Below, in pieces: positions 43,369 to 50,558 of a DNA stretch of 64,000 nucleotides. The notes beneath the pieces are model-generated. The model made no database searches. It was not told where the DNA came from and saw only the letters and a list, made by a program, of their open reading frames with translations. The translations under genes and the position numbers were made by a program. This DNA is from Bacteroidota bacterium (GTDB taxonomy: Bacteria; Bacteroidota; Bacteroidia; Cytophagales; Cyclobacteriaceae): the NCBI GenBank assembly GCA_023428695.1, contig JAEYWY010000018.1:50533-114532 (forward strand). The letters run 5' to 3'. The first letter of the stretch is position 1; each line of letters starts with the position of its first letter.

Positions 43369-43977
43369 TCACGCAAACAGAGTGCGGCCGAGAATGCTTC
43401 GACCCAGCGTAATTTCATCGGCGTATTCGAGGTCGCCGCCAACGGGTACGCCGCGCGCGATAACGCTGACCTTGATATTCAGATCGCGTACACGTTTGTT
43501 GATGTAGAAGGCAGTCGTATCACCTTCCATGGTCGGGCTTAATGCAAGGATGATTTCCTTCGTGCTACAATCCGGTGTCGAAAGGCGTGCAACCAGGGAT
43601 TCGATTTTCAGATCTGCAGGACCAACGCCATTCATTGGTGAGATCACCCCTCCTAACACGTGGTAGAGGCCGTTGAACTGGGCAGTGTTTTCTATCGCCA
43701 TAACGTCTCTTGCTTCTTCAACGACGCAGATCAGGCTGTGGTCGCGTCGGGAGCCGTTGCATATTGCACACACTTCGGCATCCGAGATATTATGGCAAAC
43801 CTTACAAAATCTGATGTTGCTTCTGAGTTTCTGCAGCGCGTCAGCCAGCCGAAACGTTGCATCCTCCCTTTCGCGGATCAAATGGAGCACAAGGCGAAGC
43901 GCAGTCTTTTTACCGATCCCGGGAAGTTTGGCTACTTCGTTTACAGCGTCTTCAATAAGCCTGGAGGGATATTCCAC
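43369..43977 (-). CDS. recR: Recombination protein RecR
   Basis: Acts with RecF/RecO in gap repair. Helix-hairpin-helix (LPGIGKKTALRLVLHL), zinc finger (CKVCHNISDAEVCAIC) and Toprim domain (LICVVEEARDVMAIE, LALSPTMEGDTTAFYI), with the C-terminal GVPVGGDLEYADEITLGRSILGR. 202 residues, normal. It follows clpS by 11 bases on the same strand. Confidence 0.97.
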   Translation of the reverse strand: MEYPSRLIEDAVNEVAKLPGIGKKTALRLVLHLIREREDATFRLADALQKLRSNIRFCKVCHNISDAEVCAICNGSRRDHSLICVVEEARDVMAIENTAQFNGLYHVLGGVISPMNGVGPADLKIESLVARLSTPDCSTKEIILALSPTMEGDTTAFYINKRVRDLNIKVSVIARGVPVGGDLEYADEITLGRSILGRTLFA

Positions 43978-43988
43978 GTTGGGGACCT

Positions 43989-44279
43989 TTAGATAATCCG
44001 GGCGTCAATACCAACTTCACAAATTGCTTCCCGCATCGGGCGCAGGAAGTCGAACGTTCCCGTTTTTACCGTGCACTTCCCTTTGTAGTGAATGATAAGT
44101 GTACATTGTTCCGCCTGTTCGGGCGTATGCTCGCAAACGCGGATCAACGTTTCAATAACGTGGTCGAACGTGTTAACGTCATCGTTAAACACCACCAGAT
44201 CCATTAGGTCGGTTGTTTCTACCGCTTCCAATACCTCGACCGCCTCTTGTTCCTGATAGCTATTCAGCATAAGTGACAT
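43989..44279 (-). CDS. clpS: ATP-dependent Clp protease adaptor ClpS
   Basis: N-end-rule adaptor that presents substrates to ClpAP-type proteases. The ClpS core is visible: LMDLVVFNDDVNTFDHVIETLIRVCEHT, then EQAEQCTLIIHYKGKCTVKTG. The ATG at 44279 gives 96 residues; a TTG at 44288 lies upstream. A perfect -7 box sits 6 bases before the ATG. Probably co-transcribed with recR. Confidence 0.9.
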   Translation of the reverse strand: MSLMLNSYQEQEAVEVLEAVETTDLMDLVVFNDDVNTFDHVIETLIRVCEHTPEQAEQCTLIIHYKGKCTVKTGTFDFLRPMREAICEVGIDARII

Positions 44280-44285
44280 TTTATA

Positions 44286-44293
44286 CAAAGTTA
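44286..44293 (-). promoter_or_regulatory. -7 promoter box abutting the clpS ATG
   Basis: Minus-strand TAACTTTG, a perfect TAnnTTTG, then TATAAA, then ATG (44279). No TTG at the usual -33 distance. Points to a transcript that starts at or near the ATG. Confidence 0.45.
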
Positions 44294-44374
44294 ATAATTT
44301 AAAAAATACGGAAAATGTTCCTGCATTTGGATTTCATGCAATTTCCTGATTGTTTGCCTGCTTAAACCGATCCA

Positions 44375-45841
44375 ATGAGCCCTGCTCTCGTCATCACGAT
44401 CATGGTAGTGTACTTAGGCGTGCTCATCGCCATCTCTTACGTCACGTCCCGTGGGGCAGATACCACAACGTTCTTTACGGCAAACAGACAATCACCCTGG
44501 TACCTTGTAGCATTCGGTATGATCGGCGCTTCGTTATCGGGTGTCACGTTTATCTCGGTTCCTGGGAACGTTGGCAAGACGGGCTTCGGCTACTTCCAGA
44601 TCGTACTGGGATACCTCGTCGGGTACTGGTTCATTATGGGGGTACTGATGCCGTTGTATTACCGGCTTCATCTTGTTTCCATTTACACCTATCTGGAACA
44701 ACGATTCAACTTCTGGTCCTATAAAACCGGTGCATTCTTCTTCCTTGTTTCGCGAACCGTGGGCTCTGCGCTGCGACTGTACCTTGCGGCCACCGTACTG
44801 GATTTGTTTCTGTTTCGTGCGTGGAACGTGCCCTTCTTCGTCACTGTAGCCACAACGATCCTGCTGATATGGATATACACTTTCAAGGGCGGAATCAAGA
44901 CCATTGTTTGGACTGACACTTTTCAAACATTCTTCTTAATCTCAGCAGTTTGCATTGCCGTGTGGCAGATTTCGGCAGCGCTGGGTTGGAGCCTGATGGA
45001 TCTTCCGCGTGAAGTGAGTCAAAGCGAGTTCTCTAAAATGTTCTACTTCGACGATCCGGCTTCGCGTGGATATTTTTGGAAGCAGTTTCTCGGTGGCGCG
45101 GCTATCACGATCACAATGACGGGCATGGATCAGGAGATCATGCAAAAGAACCTTACCTGCAAGACACCTGGTGATGCGCAGAAGAATATGTTCTGGTTTA
45201 GCCTTATCATGGCTTTCGTCACACTCCTGTTCCTGGTTCTTGGTGCGTTGTTATATCTCTATAGCCAGAACCGGGGTATACCTCTTCCTGAATTTTCTGA
45301 TGAGTTGTTTCCGGGGCTGGCGCTAAATGAACTGGGTCTCGCCGTCGGGATATTTTTCCTTCTGGGTATTACAGCGTCGTCGTATGCGAGTGCAGACTCC
45401 GCCCTCGCCGGACTCACAACATCGTTTTGTATCGACTTTCTGAATTTCAAGAAAAAGGAAGAGGATCAGAAAAGAAGGGAAAAGCTTCTCGTACACATTG
45501 GCTTCTCTGTAGTTTTTCTGATTGTGATTCTCGTGTTTAAGGAGATCAACGAACGAAGCGTAGTCGACGCCGTGCTCAACGTCGCGGGCTATACGTACGG
45601 ACCGTTACTTGGATTGTTTTTCTTTGGAATCTTTACGCGGCGGCAGGTAAGGGATCCGTTGGTTCCGTTGATTTGTCTGATCTCTCCGGTGCTTTCGTAC
45701 TACATCAGTGCGAATTCGGCGACGATCATGCCTTGGTACGGTGAAATGGGTATTGAGGTACTTATTCTGAATGGTATGATTACGTTCGCAGGGTTGTTCC
45801 TCATCTCCATCGGCGTTAAGCATACCGAGAAAACCGTATAA
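44375..45841 (+). CDS. Sodium/solute symporter (SSS family)
   Basis: 488 residues with about 13 hydrophobic helices. The start LVITIMVVYLGVLIAISYVTSR and the segments ANRQSPWYLVAFGMIGASLSGVTFISVPG, GYWFIMGVLMPLYYRLH and SVYTYLEQRFNFWSY-like text match the SSS family; TASSYASADSALAGLTTSF (about residue 328) corresponds to the sodium-site helix with its serines. The carried substrate cannot be read. Single gene, no obvious partner. Confidence 0.9.
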   Translation: MSPALVITIMVVYLGVLIAISYVTSRGADTTTFFTANRQSPWYLVAFGMIGASLSGVTFISVPGNVGKTGFGYFQIVLGYLVGYWFIMGVLMPLYYRLHLVSIYTYLEQRFNFWSYKTGAFFFLVSRTVGSALRLYLAATVLDLFLFRAWNVPFFVTVATTILLIWIYTFKGGIKTIVWTDTFQTFFLISAVCIAVWQISAALGWSLMDLPREVSQSEFSKMFYFDDPASRGYFWKQFLGGAAITITMTGMDQEIMQKNLTCKTPGDAQKNMFWFSLIMAFVTLLFLVLGALLYLYSQNRGIPLPEFSDELFPGLALNELGLAVGIFFLLGITASSYASADSALAGLTTSFCIDFLNFKKKEEDQKRREKLLVHIGFSVVFLIVILVFKEINERSVVDAVLNVAGYTYGPLLGLFFFGIFTRRQVRDPLVPLICLISPVLSYYISANSATIMPWYGEMGIEVLILNGMITFAGLFLISIGVKHTEKTV

Positions 45842-45849
45842 AAAGGAAA

Positions 45850-45873
45850 GGGTCGCCCTGTGTGCAGCGACCC
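45850..45873 (+). terminator. Weak hairpin after the symporter
   Basis: GGGTCGC and GCGACCC form a seven-pair stem with a ten-base loop, 9 bases after the stop. There is no T run behind it, so it is a doubtful terminator. Confidence 0.3.
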
Positions 45874-45931
45874 GAATTCCCGATTAAAACCAACCCCACT
45901 ATATTTTCTGGCTGTAAACAGCCTGGTGAGT

Positions 45932-46053
45932 TTACCTGATTGACCTTGTGGTACTTCTAACCCGTACTGGCACCGGCCGGAGACGGGAAGGAATGATAAA
46001 TCCTGCGATCAAAGCGGAGGAAACCAGCACGAGGGAAAAAATTACAAGTACCA
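45932..46053 (-). pseudogene. Possible frameshifted small membrane protein
   Basis: From ATG at 46053 the minus strand reads MVLVIFSLVLV, then runs into a stop (TGA) after 14 codons. One base away in frame it continues SSALIAGFIIPSRLRPVPV and ends at TAA (45932-45934). Joined, the two parts would be a 40-residue protein with one membrane helix and a basic tail. That both halves fit a single helix is suggestive, but the string is short and chance is possible. Confidence 0.22.
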
Positions 46054-46202
46054 TGTGAGTCTTTTTGTTTGTGGGAAGGGTAATTACGAAAGGTGTGCCA
46101 CTGCCGCCTGGGCTGAAAAAACGCTAAAAACGCGACGTTTCCACACCGAAGTTCCCTATTTGGGAAGCGAGATTCTTATTTTGATACAGGAAACTGGAAT
46201 TT

Positions 46203-46547
46203 TCAGACGCCAAGCTCCCTCGCGGGGTCCCAGAATAGCGTCTTGAAGTTCTTTACCTGATCGTTGACTACGGTTATGCCTTCACGCGCAAGTCGTAGCT
46301 CCATTTCGTCGGGAGTTTTGAAGGCGTGTTTGCCGGTAAGAAGCCCTGTCCTGTTTACGACGCGATGAGCCGGTACGCCGCGTGGACATCCGTGCATAGC
46401 CCATCCTACCATTCGTGAGCTGGATTTTGCACCTAAAAATGCTGCAATTGCACCGTACGTGGTGACGCGCCCTTTGGGAACGAGCTTCACAACGGCGTAT
46501 ACGTCGTTAAAAAAATTGTCGTGATCTTTCTTTTTTTTAACCGGCAT
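46203..46547 (-). CDS. Alkyltransferase-like (ATL) DNA-binding protein
   Basis: 114 residues like the C-terminal domain of O6-alkylguanine-DNA alkyltransferase. HTH-like RVTTYGAIAAFLGA is followed by RMVGWAMHGCPRGVPAHRVVNRTG. The catalytic P-C-H-R of real alkyltransferases is P-A-H-R here (Ala codon at 46368-46370), so it cannot remove alkyl groups. ATL proteins bind damaged DNA and hand it to nucleotide excision repair. ATG at 46547 is preferred; upstream codons are only an open frame. Confidence 0.88.
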   Translation of the reverse strand: MPVKKKKDHDNFFNDVYAVVKLVPKGRVTTYGAIAAFLGAKSSSRMVGWAMHGCPRGVPAHRVVNRTGLLTGKHAFKTPDEMELRLAREGITVVNDQVKNFKTLFWDPARELGV

Positions 46548-46568
46548 GCGTAAGAGAAATCTACCTGC

Positions 46569-46576
46569 TAAATTTA
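46569..46576. promoter_or_regulatory. Palindromic near-consensus -7 box between divergent genes
   Basis: TAAATTTA is its own reverse complement and matches 7 of 8 positions of TAnnTTTG on both strands. It lies 21 bases before the ATL start (minus) and 28 bases before the GTG at 46605 (plus), so it could serve either gene. Confidence 0.25.
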
Positions 46577-46604
46577 CGGCGCATTTAAACCTGTACAACC
46601 TTAC

Positions 46605-48134
46605 GTGAAGCAATACATAGTTACAGTCCTCGTGTTTTTTGGGACTATTTTTTTCGCAGAGGCCCAGCACGAACTGATTTTTCCGGAAGAGGAGGGATGG
46701 AACATAATTAGCGAGGATGAAACGCTTTCTTTTCAGCTTCGCGCGAACCCCAGGGATTCAGTAACATTCGCGCTCATTGGAGCGGAAGGTACATCGATGC
46801 AGTTTGATTCTCTCGGACGATTTGAATGGAAACCTTCATTTGATTTTGTAGACCGCCTCGAAGAAAAGAAAGATGTATCAGTCATCTTCGAAGCACGTTT
46901 CTCAGACACACGTCACGTCCGCAAAACGATAACGTTTACTGTTAATCACGTCAATCGCCCTCCAGTGGTAGAGGAGTTGCCTGCGTTTTATGTGAAACAG
47001 TCGAGCCGAAATGTGTATCAGTTCCCGCCGGAATATGTCTATGATCCTGATGGCGATCCGATAGTTTTCAAAACCATTTTGTCACAAATGCCTGAAGGGG
47101 CGTCGCTTTCCGCTAACGGACAATTCAGTTGGGCGCCGTCGCGAAATCAGTTTCATGCCATGCGTGAAAAACCGTATGTAGTTGGCTTCATCGTTCAGGA
47201 TCAACCCCACAAGGCCGAGACCGCCGGAAAATTGCGCATCGCTCAGACGCAGATGGATCTTCCACCGGAGTTGCTGATTGTACCGGGTGATTCTATGTTC
47301 GTCATAAAAGAAGATGAGCCTCTCAATCTTAAAATCTACCTCAGCGATCCCAACGGCGACGACAACGTCCGAAGCGCAGGCATGATCGCCAGTGATTTGC
47401 AAATTCCTAAGTCAGTTCTGAAAGAAAATACGCCCGTCCAATATGAATTTATCTGGACACCGGGATATCACTACACCGATGATGTGAAGAAATTCACCGA
47501 CGTTGAGATCACGTTCTTCGTGCTCGACATTACAAACAACAGAACGGAGAAGAAGGTGAAGATACGTGTGATGGATACCGAGAACCAGACAGAGAAGGAT
47601 GCATTACAATTCACAAAGTATCGCAACAGCCTGCTGGCCGGATACATCCTGCTCTCACAACTTGACGAAAACCAGAAGAAACTCAATCAGGATTATAAGA
47701 AGGCAAAAAAAGGAAAGAAGAAACGCTCTGTCCTCAATGCCACACTTGGTGCCGCGACGGGTATTTCGCCTATAGCGCTTGATCCGGCAGAGTCGAAGGT
47801 AGTCTCCGGTATCGGCGGAACCACGGTGCTTACGCTTGGTACACTGGAAGCAACGGAGGTTATCGGCAGGTCGAAAGAGTCGATCATGGAAAAGATCCGG
47901 ATCACAATCGAAATACGAAACAAGATCCAATCCCTGGGTGATGATTTCGCGCGAAAGTATGCTTTGAAATCGTCACGCAGAACGCTGGAATTTGAGAAGG
48001 ACATCGATAAGTTTCGCGCGTCAATGAATGATCAGCGCCTCGTGCTTCTGGAACTCGACGCGTATGCAAAGAACAGAGGCCGCATCGACAATAAGGATAT
48101 CAAGAGAGTCTTCATAGACTTCACCGAGGAATAG
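46605..48134 (+). CDS. Secreted protein with cadherin/Ig-like repeats, function unknown
   Basis: 509 residues. The start is GTG (46605) and is supported by the clean signal peptide MKQYIVTVLVFFGTIFFAEA. Two or three Ig-like modules follow: WNIISEDETLSFQLRA, NRPPVVEELPAFYVKQ with YVYDPDGDPIVFKT, and PELLIVPGDSMFVIKEDE with YLSDPNGDD, the D-P-D/N-G-D motif of cadherin-like repeats. From about residue 330 the C-terminal part is helical and charged (coiled coil, KKLNQDYKKAKKGKKK). No named family is recognised. No T9SS sorting domain is seen. Confidence 0.75.
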   Translation: MKQYIVTVLVFFGTIFFAEAQHELIFPEEEGWNIISEDETLSFQLRANPRDSVTFALIGAEGTSMQFDSLGRFEWKPSFDFVDRLEEKKDVSVIFEARFSDTRHVRKTITFTVNHVNRPPVVEELPAFYVKQSSRNVYQFPPEYVYDPDGDPIVFKTILSQMPEGASLSANGQFSWAPSRNQFHAMREKPYVVGFIVQDQPHKAETAGKLRIAQTQMDLPPELLIVPGDSMFVIKEDEPLNLKIYLSDPNGDDNVRSAGMIASDLQIPKSVLKENTPVQYEFIWTPGYHYTDDVKKFTDVEITFFVLDITNNRTEKKVKIRVMDTENQTEKDALQFTKYRNSLLAGYILLSQLDENQKKLNQDYKKAKKGKKKRSVLNATLGAATGISPIALDPAESKVVSGIGGTTVLTLGTLEATEVIGRSKESIMEKIRITIEIRNKIQSLGDDFARKYALKSSRRTLEFEKDIDKFRASMNDQRLVLLELDAYAKNRGRIDNKDIKRVFIDFTEE

Positions 48135-48216
48135 CAGAACTCCTTTACCTAACGGTTATCCGACATTCGATACTATCTTTCCTTCAGGCGTCTGTGCGGC
48201 GTTAGCGGGAGTTTGC

Positions 48217-48224
48217 TATTTTTG
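48217..48224 (+). promoter_or_regulatory. -7 promoter box for the M1 peptidase gene
   Basis: Perfect TATTTTTG, 24 bases before the ATG at 48249. No TTG at the usual -33 distance. Confidence 0.45.
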
Positions 48225-48248
48225 GTCTTTCACGATCACCCCACAGTT

Positions 48249-50120
48249 ATGAAAAACTCTCTCCTGACGATTGTGCTGATGGTGTTGGTTATAATCAGCC
48301 AGGCACAGTCTCCCGATGGCCTTTACATGCCTCTTGAATTTCAACGAGCTTATGAAAACGGAACGCGTATGCCGGACGGAAGCGTTTCATCCAAGTATTG
48401 GCAAAACAGTTCAACGTACAGAATCAAGGCAGAAATTGATCCGGTGACAAAGCTTCTGAAAGGAAGCGCTGTAATCACGTACGTCAACAACAGTCCTGAT
48501 TCGATTCGAAATCCAACTTTCCATACGTATCATGATTACTATAAACCCGGCGCTGAACGCAGTGGATTTTTCTCTTCCGCCGATGAAGCAGAAAAGAATG
48601 ACGGGATGATGATTGACCGGATCGTCATCGATGGTGTTTCATATAATCCTGCAAGTACGGAAGATGTTGTTGACGGCGGCACCTTCAGGATAGTGCGGCT
48701 GCGGAAGCCCGTTCCGCCCAATGGGAAGATGACACTTGAAATCGACTGGCACATCACAATCGCTGGTGAAGGGTTTGAGCGAAGTGGTGCTATTGACAAC
48801 ACGTCCATGTTTGTCGGTTACTGGTATCCGGAAATGGCCGTGCTGGATGACATCAATGGCTGGGATCGTATCAATTATAACGCTGCGACGGAGTTCTATC
48901 ACGACTACTCAGACTACGACGTGGAGATTACCGCACCCGATAATTTTACGGTTTGGGCTTCTGTTGCACCGTCAAACGAAAAGGAAGTTTATTCAACACA
49001 GGTGCAGGAGCGTCTTGGAAAAGCCCGAACCTCTGCAACGCCGGTGAAGATTCTGACTGCGGCGGACATAAACAAAAAGCGTTCGGGTAAGAAAACATGG
49101 AAATATTCCGCTCGCAACTTTCCTGATTTTGCGTTTGCTTTAAGCGACCACTTTCTCTGGGACGCCCATCATTACAGGGATGCCCACGGCGAATATTTTT
49201 TTCAGGTCGCATACCCCGGCGCGCACCCCGAATTTGCGTCGGTGAACGGATCGATAGCGAAGGCGTTGAAGCTGTTTCATACGCAGTTTCCCGTATATCC
49301 GTTCCCGCATAAGTACTTCACCATTTTCAATGGACTTCAGGGTGGAGGCATGGAGTTTCCGGGGATGGCAAACAATGATAACACCACAGCAAAACAGGTG
49401 GAGAAATGGACAGGTGTGAAAATGACCGATCAGGAAGCTAATCTCGGGCTTACCGTGCATGAAATGTTTCATATGTACTTCCCGTTTATGATGGGCATCA
49501 ACGAGAAGAATTATGCCTGGATGGATGAGGGACTCGCTAATTTCTCGGAGTACTTTTTGCCGCCGTGGCCACGGGGTCAGTACGATCAGGAGTATCTCGG
49601 TACACAATCTATCCTTCCAATGATGGCGCCAAGCTACGCGTATAAAAATGCAGGCATAAATTCTTACACGATAGCGGCAATATCGTACAATGCGTTATAT
49701 CACTTGCTCGGAAAGGAGACGTTTACAAAGTGTCTTAACACATACATGCGCGAATGGCAATACAAGCACCCGATGCCCTATGATTTCATGTTTACCTTCA
49801 ATCGCGTTTCCGGGAAGGATCTGAACTGGTTCTGGAAGAAATGGTATTTCGATTGGGGCTACGTCGATATCGGTATTGCAGATTTTACGTCGGGCACACT
49901 CACAATTGAGAACAAAGGTGGACGTCCGATTCCGTTTTCCGTGAAGGTAACTTATGAAGACGGAACGGAAGCAAGTCAGCAATTTACACCAACTGTGTGG
50001 AAAGATTCATCGCGGACTTCGTGGAAAGTACCGACAGGAAACAAGAAGCCCGCGGCGATCGAACTCGTTATCGAGGGCGATGGCGATGCACTTCGTCGCA
50101 ACAACTTCTGGAAACCATGA
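48249..50120 (+). CDS. M1 family metallopeptidase, secreted
   Basis: 623 residues with a signal peptide (MKNSLLTIVLMVLVIISQA). The zinc site is HEMFH (bases 49458-49472) with the third ligand Glu in AWMDEGLANFSEY; the exopeptidase motif appears as GGMEFPGMAN, a change from G-x-M-E-N. A beta-rich N-terminal domain precedes it (about residues 40-260). ATG 48249 is chosen over the frame-open 48213. Likely a periplasmic or exported aminopeptidase that feeds on peptides. Confidence 0.9.
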   Translation: MKNSLLTIVLMVLVIISQAQSPDGLYMPLEFQRAYENGTRMPDGSVSSKYWQNSSTYRIKAEIDPVTKLLKGSAVITYVNNSPDSIRNPTFHTYHDYYKPGAERSGFFSSADEAEKNDGMMIDRIVIDGVSYNPASTEDVVDGGTFRIVRLRKPVPPNGKMTLEIDWHITIAGEGFERSGAIDNTSMFVGYWYPEMAVLDDINGWDRINYNAATEFYHDYSDYDVEITAPDNFTVWASVAPSNEKEVYSTQVQERLGKARTSATPVKILTAADINKKRSGKKTWKYSARNFPDFAFALSDHFLWDAHHYRDAHGEYFFQVAYPGAHPEFASVNGSIAKALKLFHTQFPVYPFPHKYFTIFNGLQGGGMEFPGMANNDNTTAKQVEKWTGVKMTDQEANLGLTVHEMFHMYFPFMMGINEKNYAWMDEGLANFSEYFLPPWPRGQYDQEYLGTQSILPMMAPSYAYKNAGINSYTIAAISYNALYHLLGKETFTKCLNTYMREWQYKHPMPYDFMFTFNRVSGKDLNWFWKKWYFDWGYVDIGIADFTSGTLTIENKGGRPIPFSVKVTYEDGTEASQQFTPTVWKDSSRTSWKVPTGNKKPAAIELVIEGDGDALRRNNFWKP

Positions 50121-50128
50121 GCGCATTG

Positions 50129-50428
50129 TCATTCAGGTTGCTCCCAGTCGCACTCCATACACGTGCGACCTAACGCATCGTACTCGTCGAATGCCGCACC
50201 GGGTTTGCCAAACAGTGTGATTATGCGGTCGATTCGAACGCTGTCGCCGGAGTCGAGATCGATGAACATACCATCAGGGCGATCTTCAAGACTGACGATG
50301 CTACCCTGCGCTTCATCAACCTGCAGCGGACCGGTAAAGTAGAATATCTTACCAGCGCTCTTCCGCGAAATTTGCTCTTCGATTATTTCGCGGAACTCGT
50401 ACGGAACGGGTGTGAAAGTATTCTCCAT
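50129..50428 (-). CDS. Small protein of unknown function, Sm/ROF-like in outline
   Basis: 99 residues, acidic. The stretch GSIVSLEDRPDGMFIDLDSGDSVRIDRIITLFG has the rhythm of the Sm-like fold found in ROF/YaeO Rho antiterminators, which end in a similar R-L-D-R-I phrase. The C-terminus carries two cysteines (GRTCMECDW). I do not recognise a named family. It is convergent to the M1 peptidase gene, 8 bases away. The ROF resemblance is weak and is only an inference. Confidence 0.65.
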   Translation of the reverse strand: MENTFTPVPYEFREIIEEQISRKSAGKIFYFTGPLQVDEAQGSIVSLEDRPDGMFIDLDSGDSVRIDRIITLFGKPGAAFDEYDALGRTCMECDWEQPE

Positions 50429-50558
50429 ATCGCAACTTAACGAAGTATCGCCAATTCAGAAAGCGGAAGACGGGCGATGCAAGGGGAAAGACCACAACTT
50501 TTAGTCCGTTCAATATTACATTTTTCTTTCTATCTTAGCATAATCCCGCCTAACGACC

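Larger units (their letters stand above)
45842..46202 (+). other. Gap without an intact gene
   Basis: 361 bases between the symporter and the alkyltransferase-like gene. It holds a short hairpin at its left end (45850-45873) and a possible decayed small membrane-protein gene on the minus strand (45932-46053). The right 150 bases show no signal that I can recognise. Confidence 0.6.

Noticed and set aside
46203..46547. Active O6-methylguanine-DNA methyltransferase
   Set aside because: The catalytic cysteine is replaced by alanine, so I call it an ATL protein.
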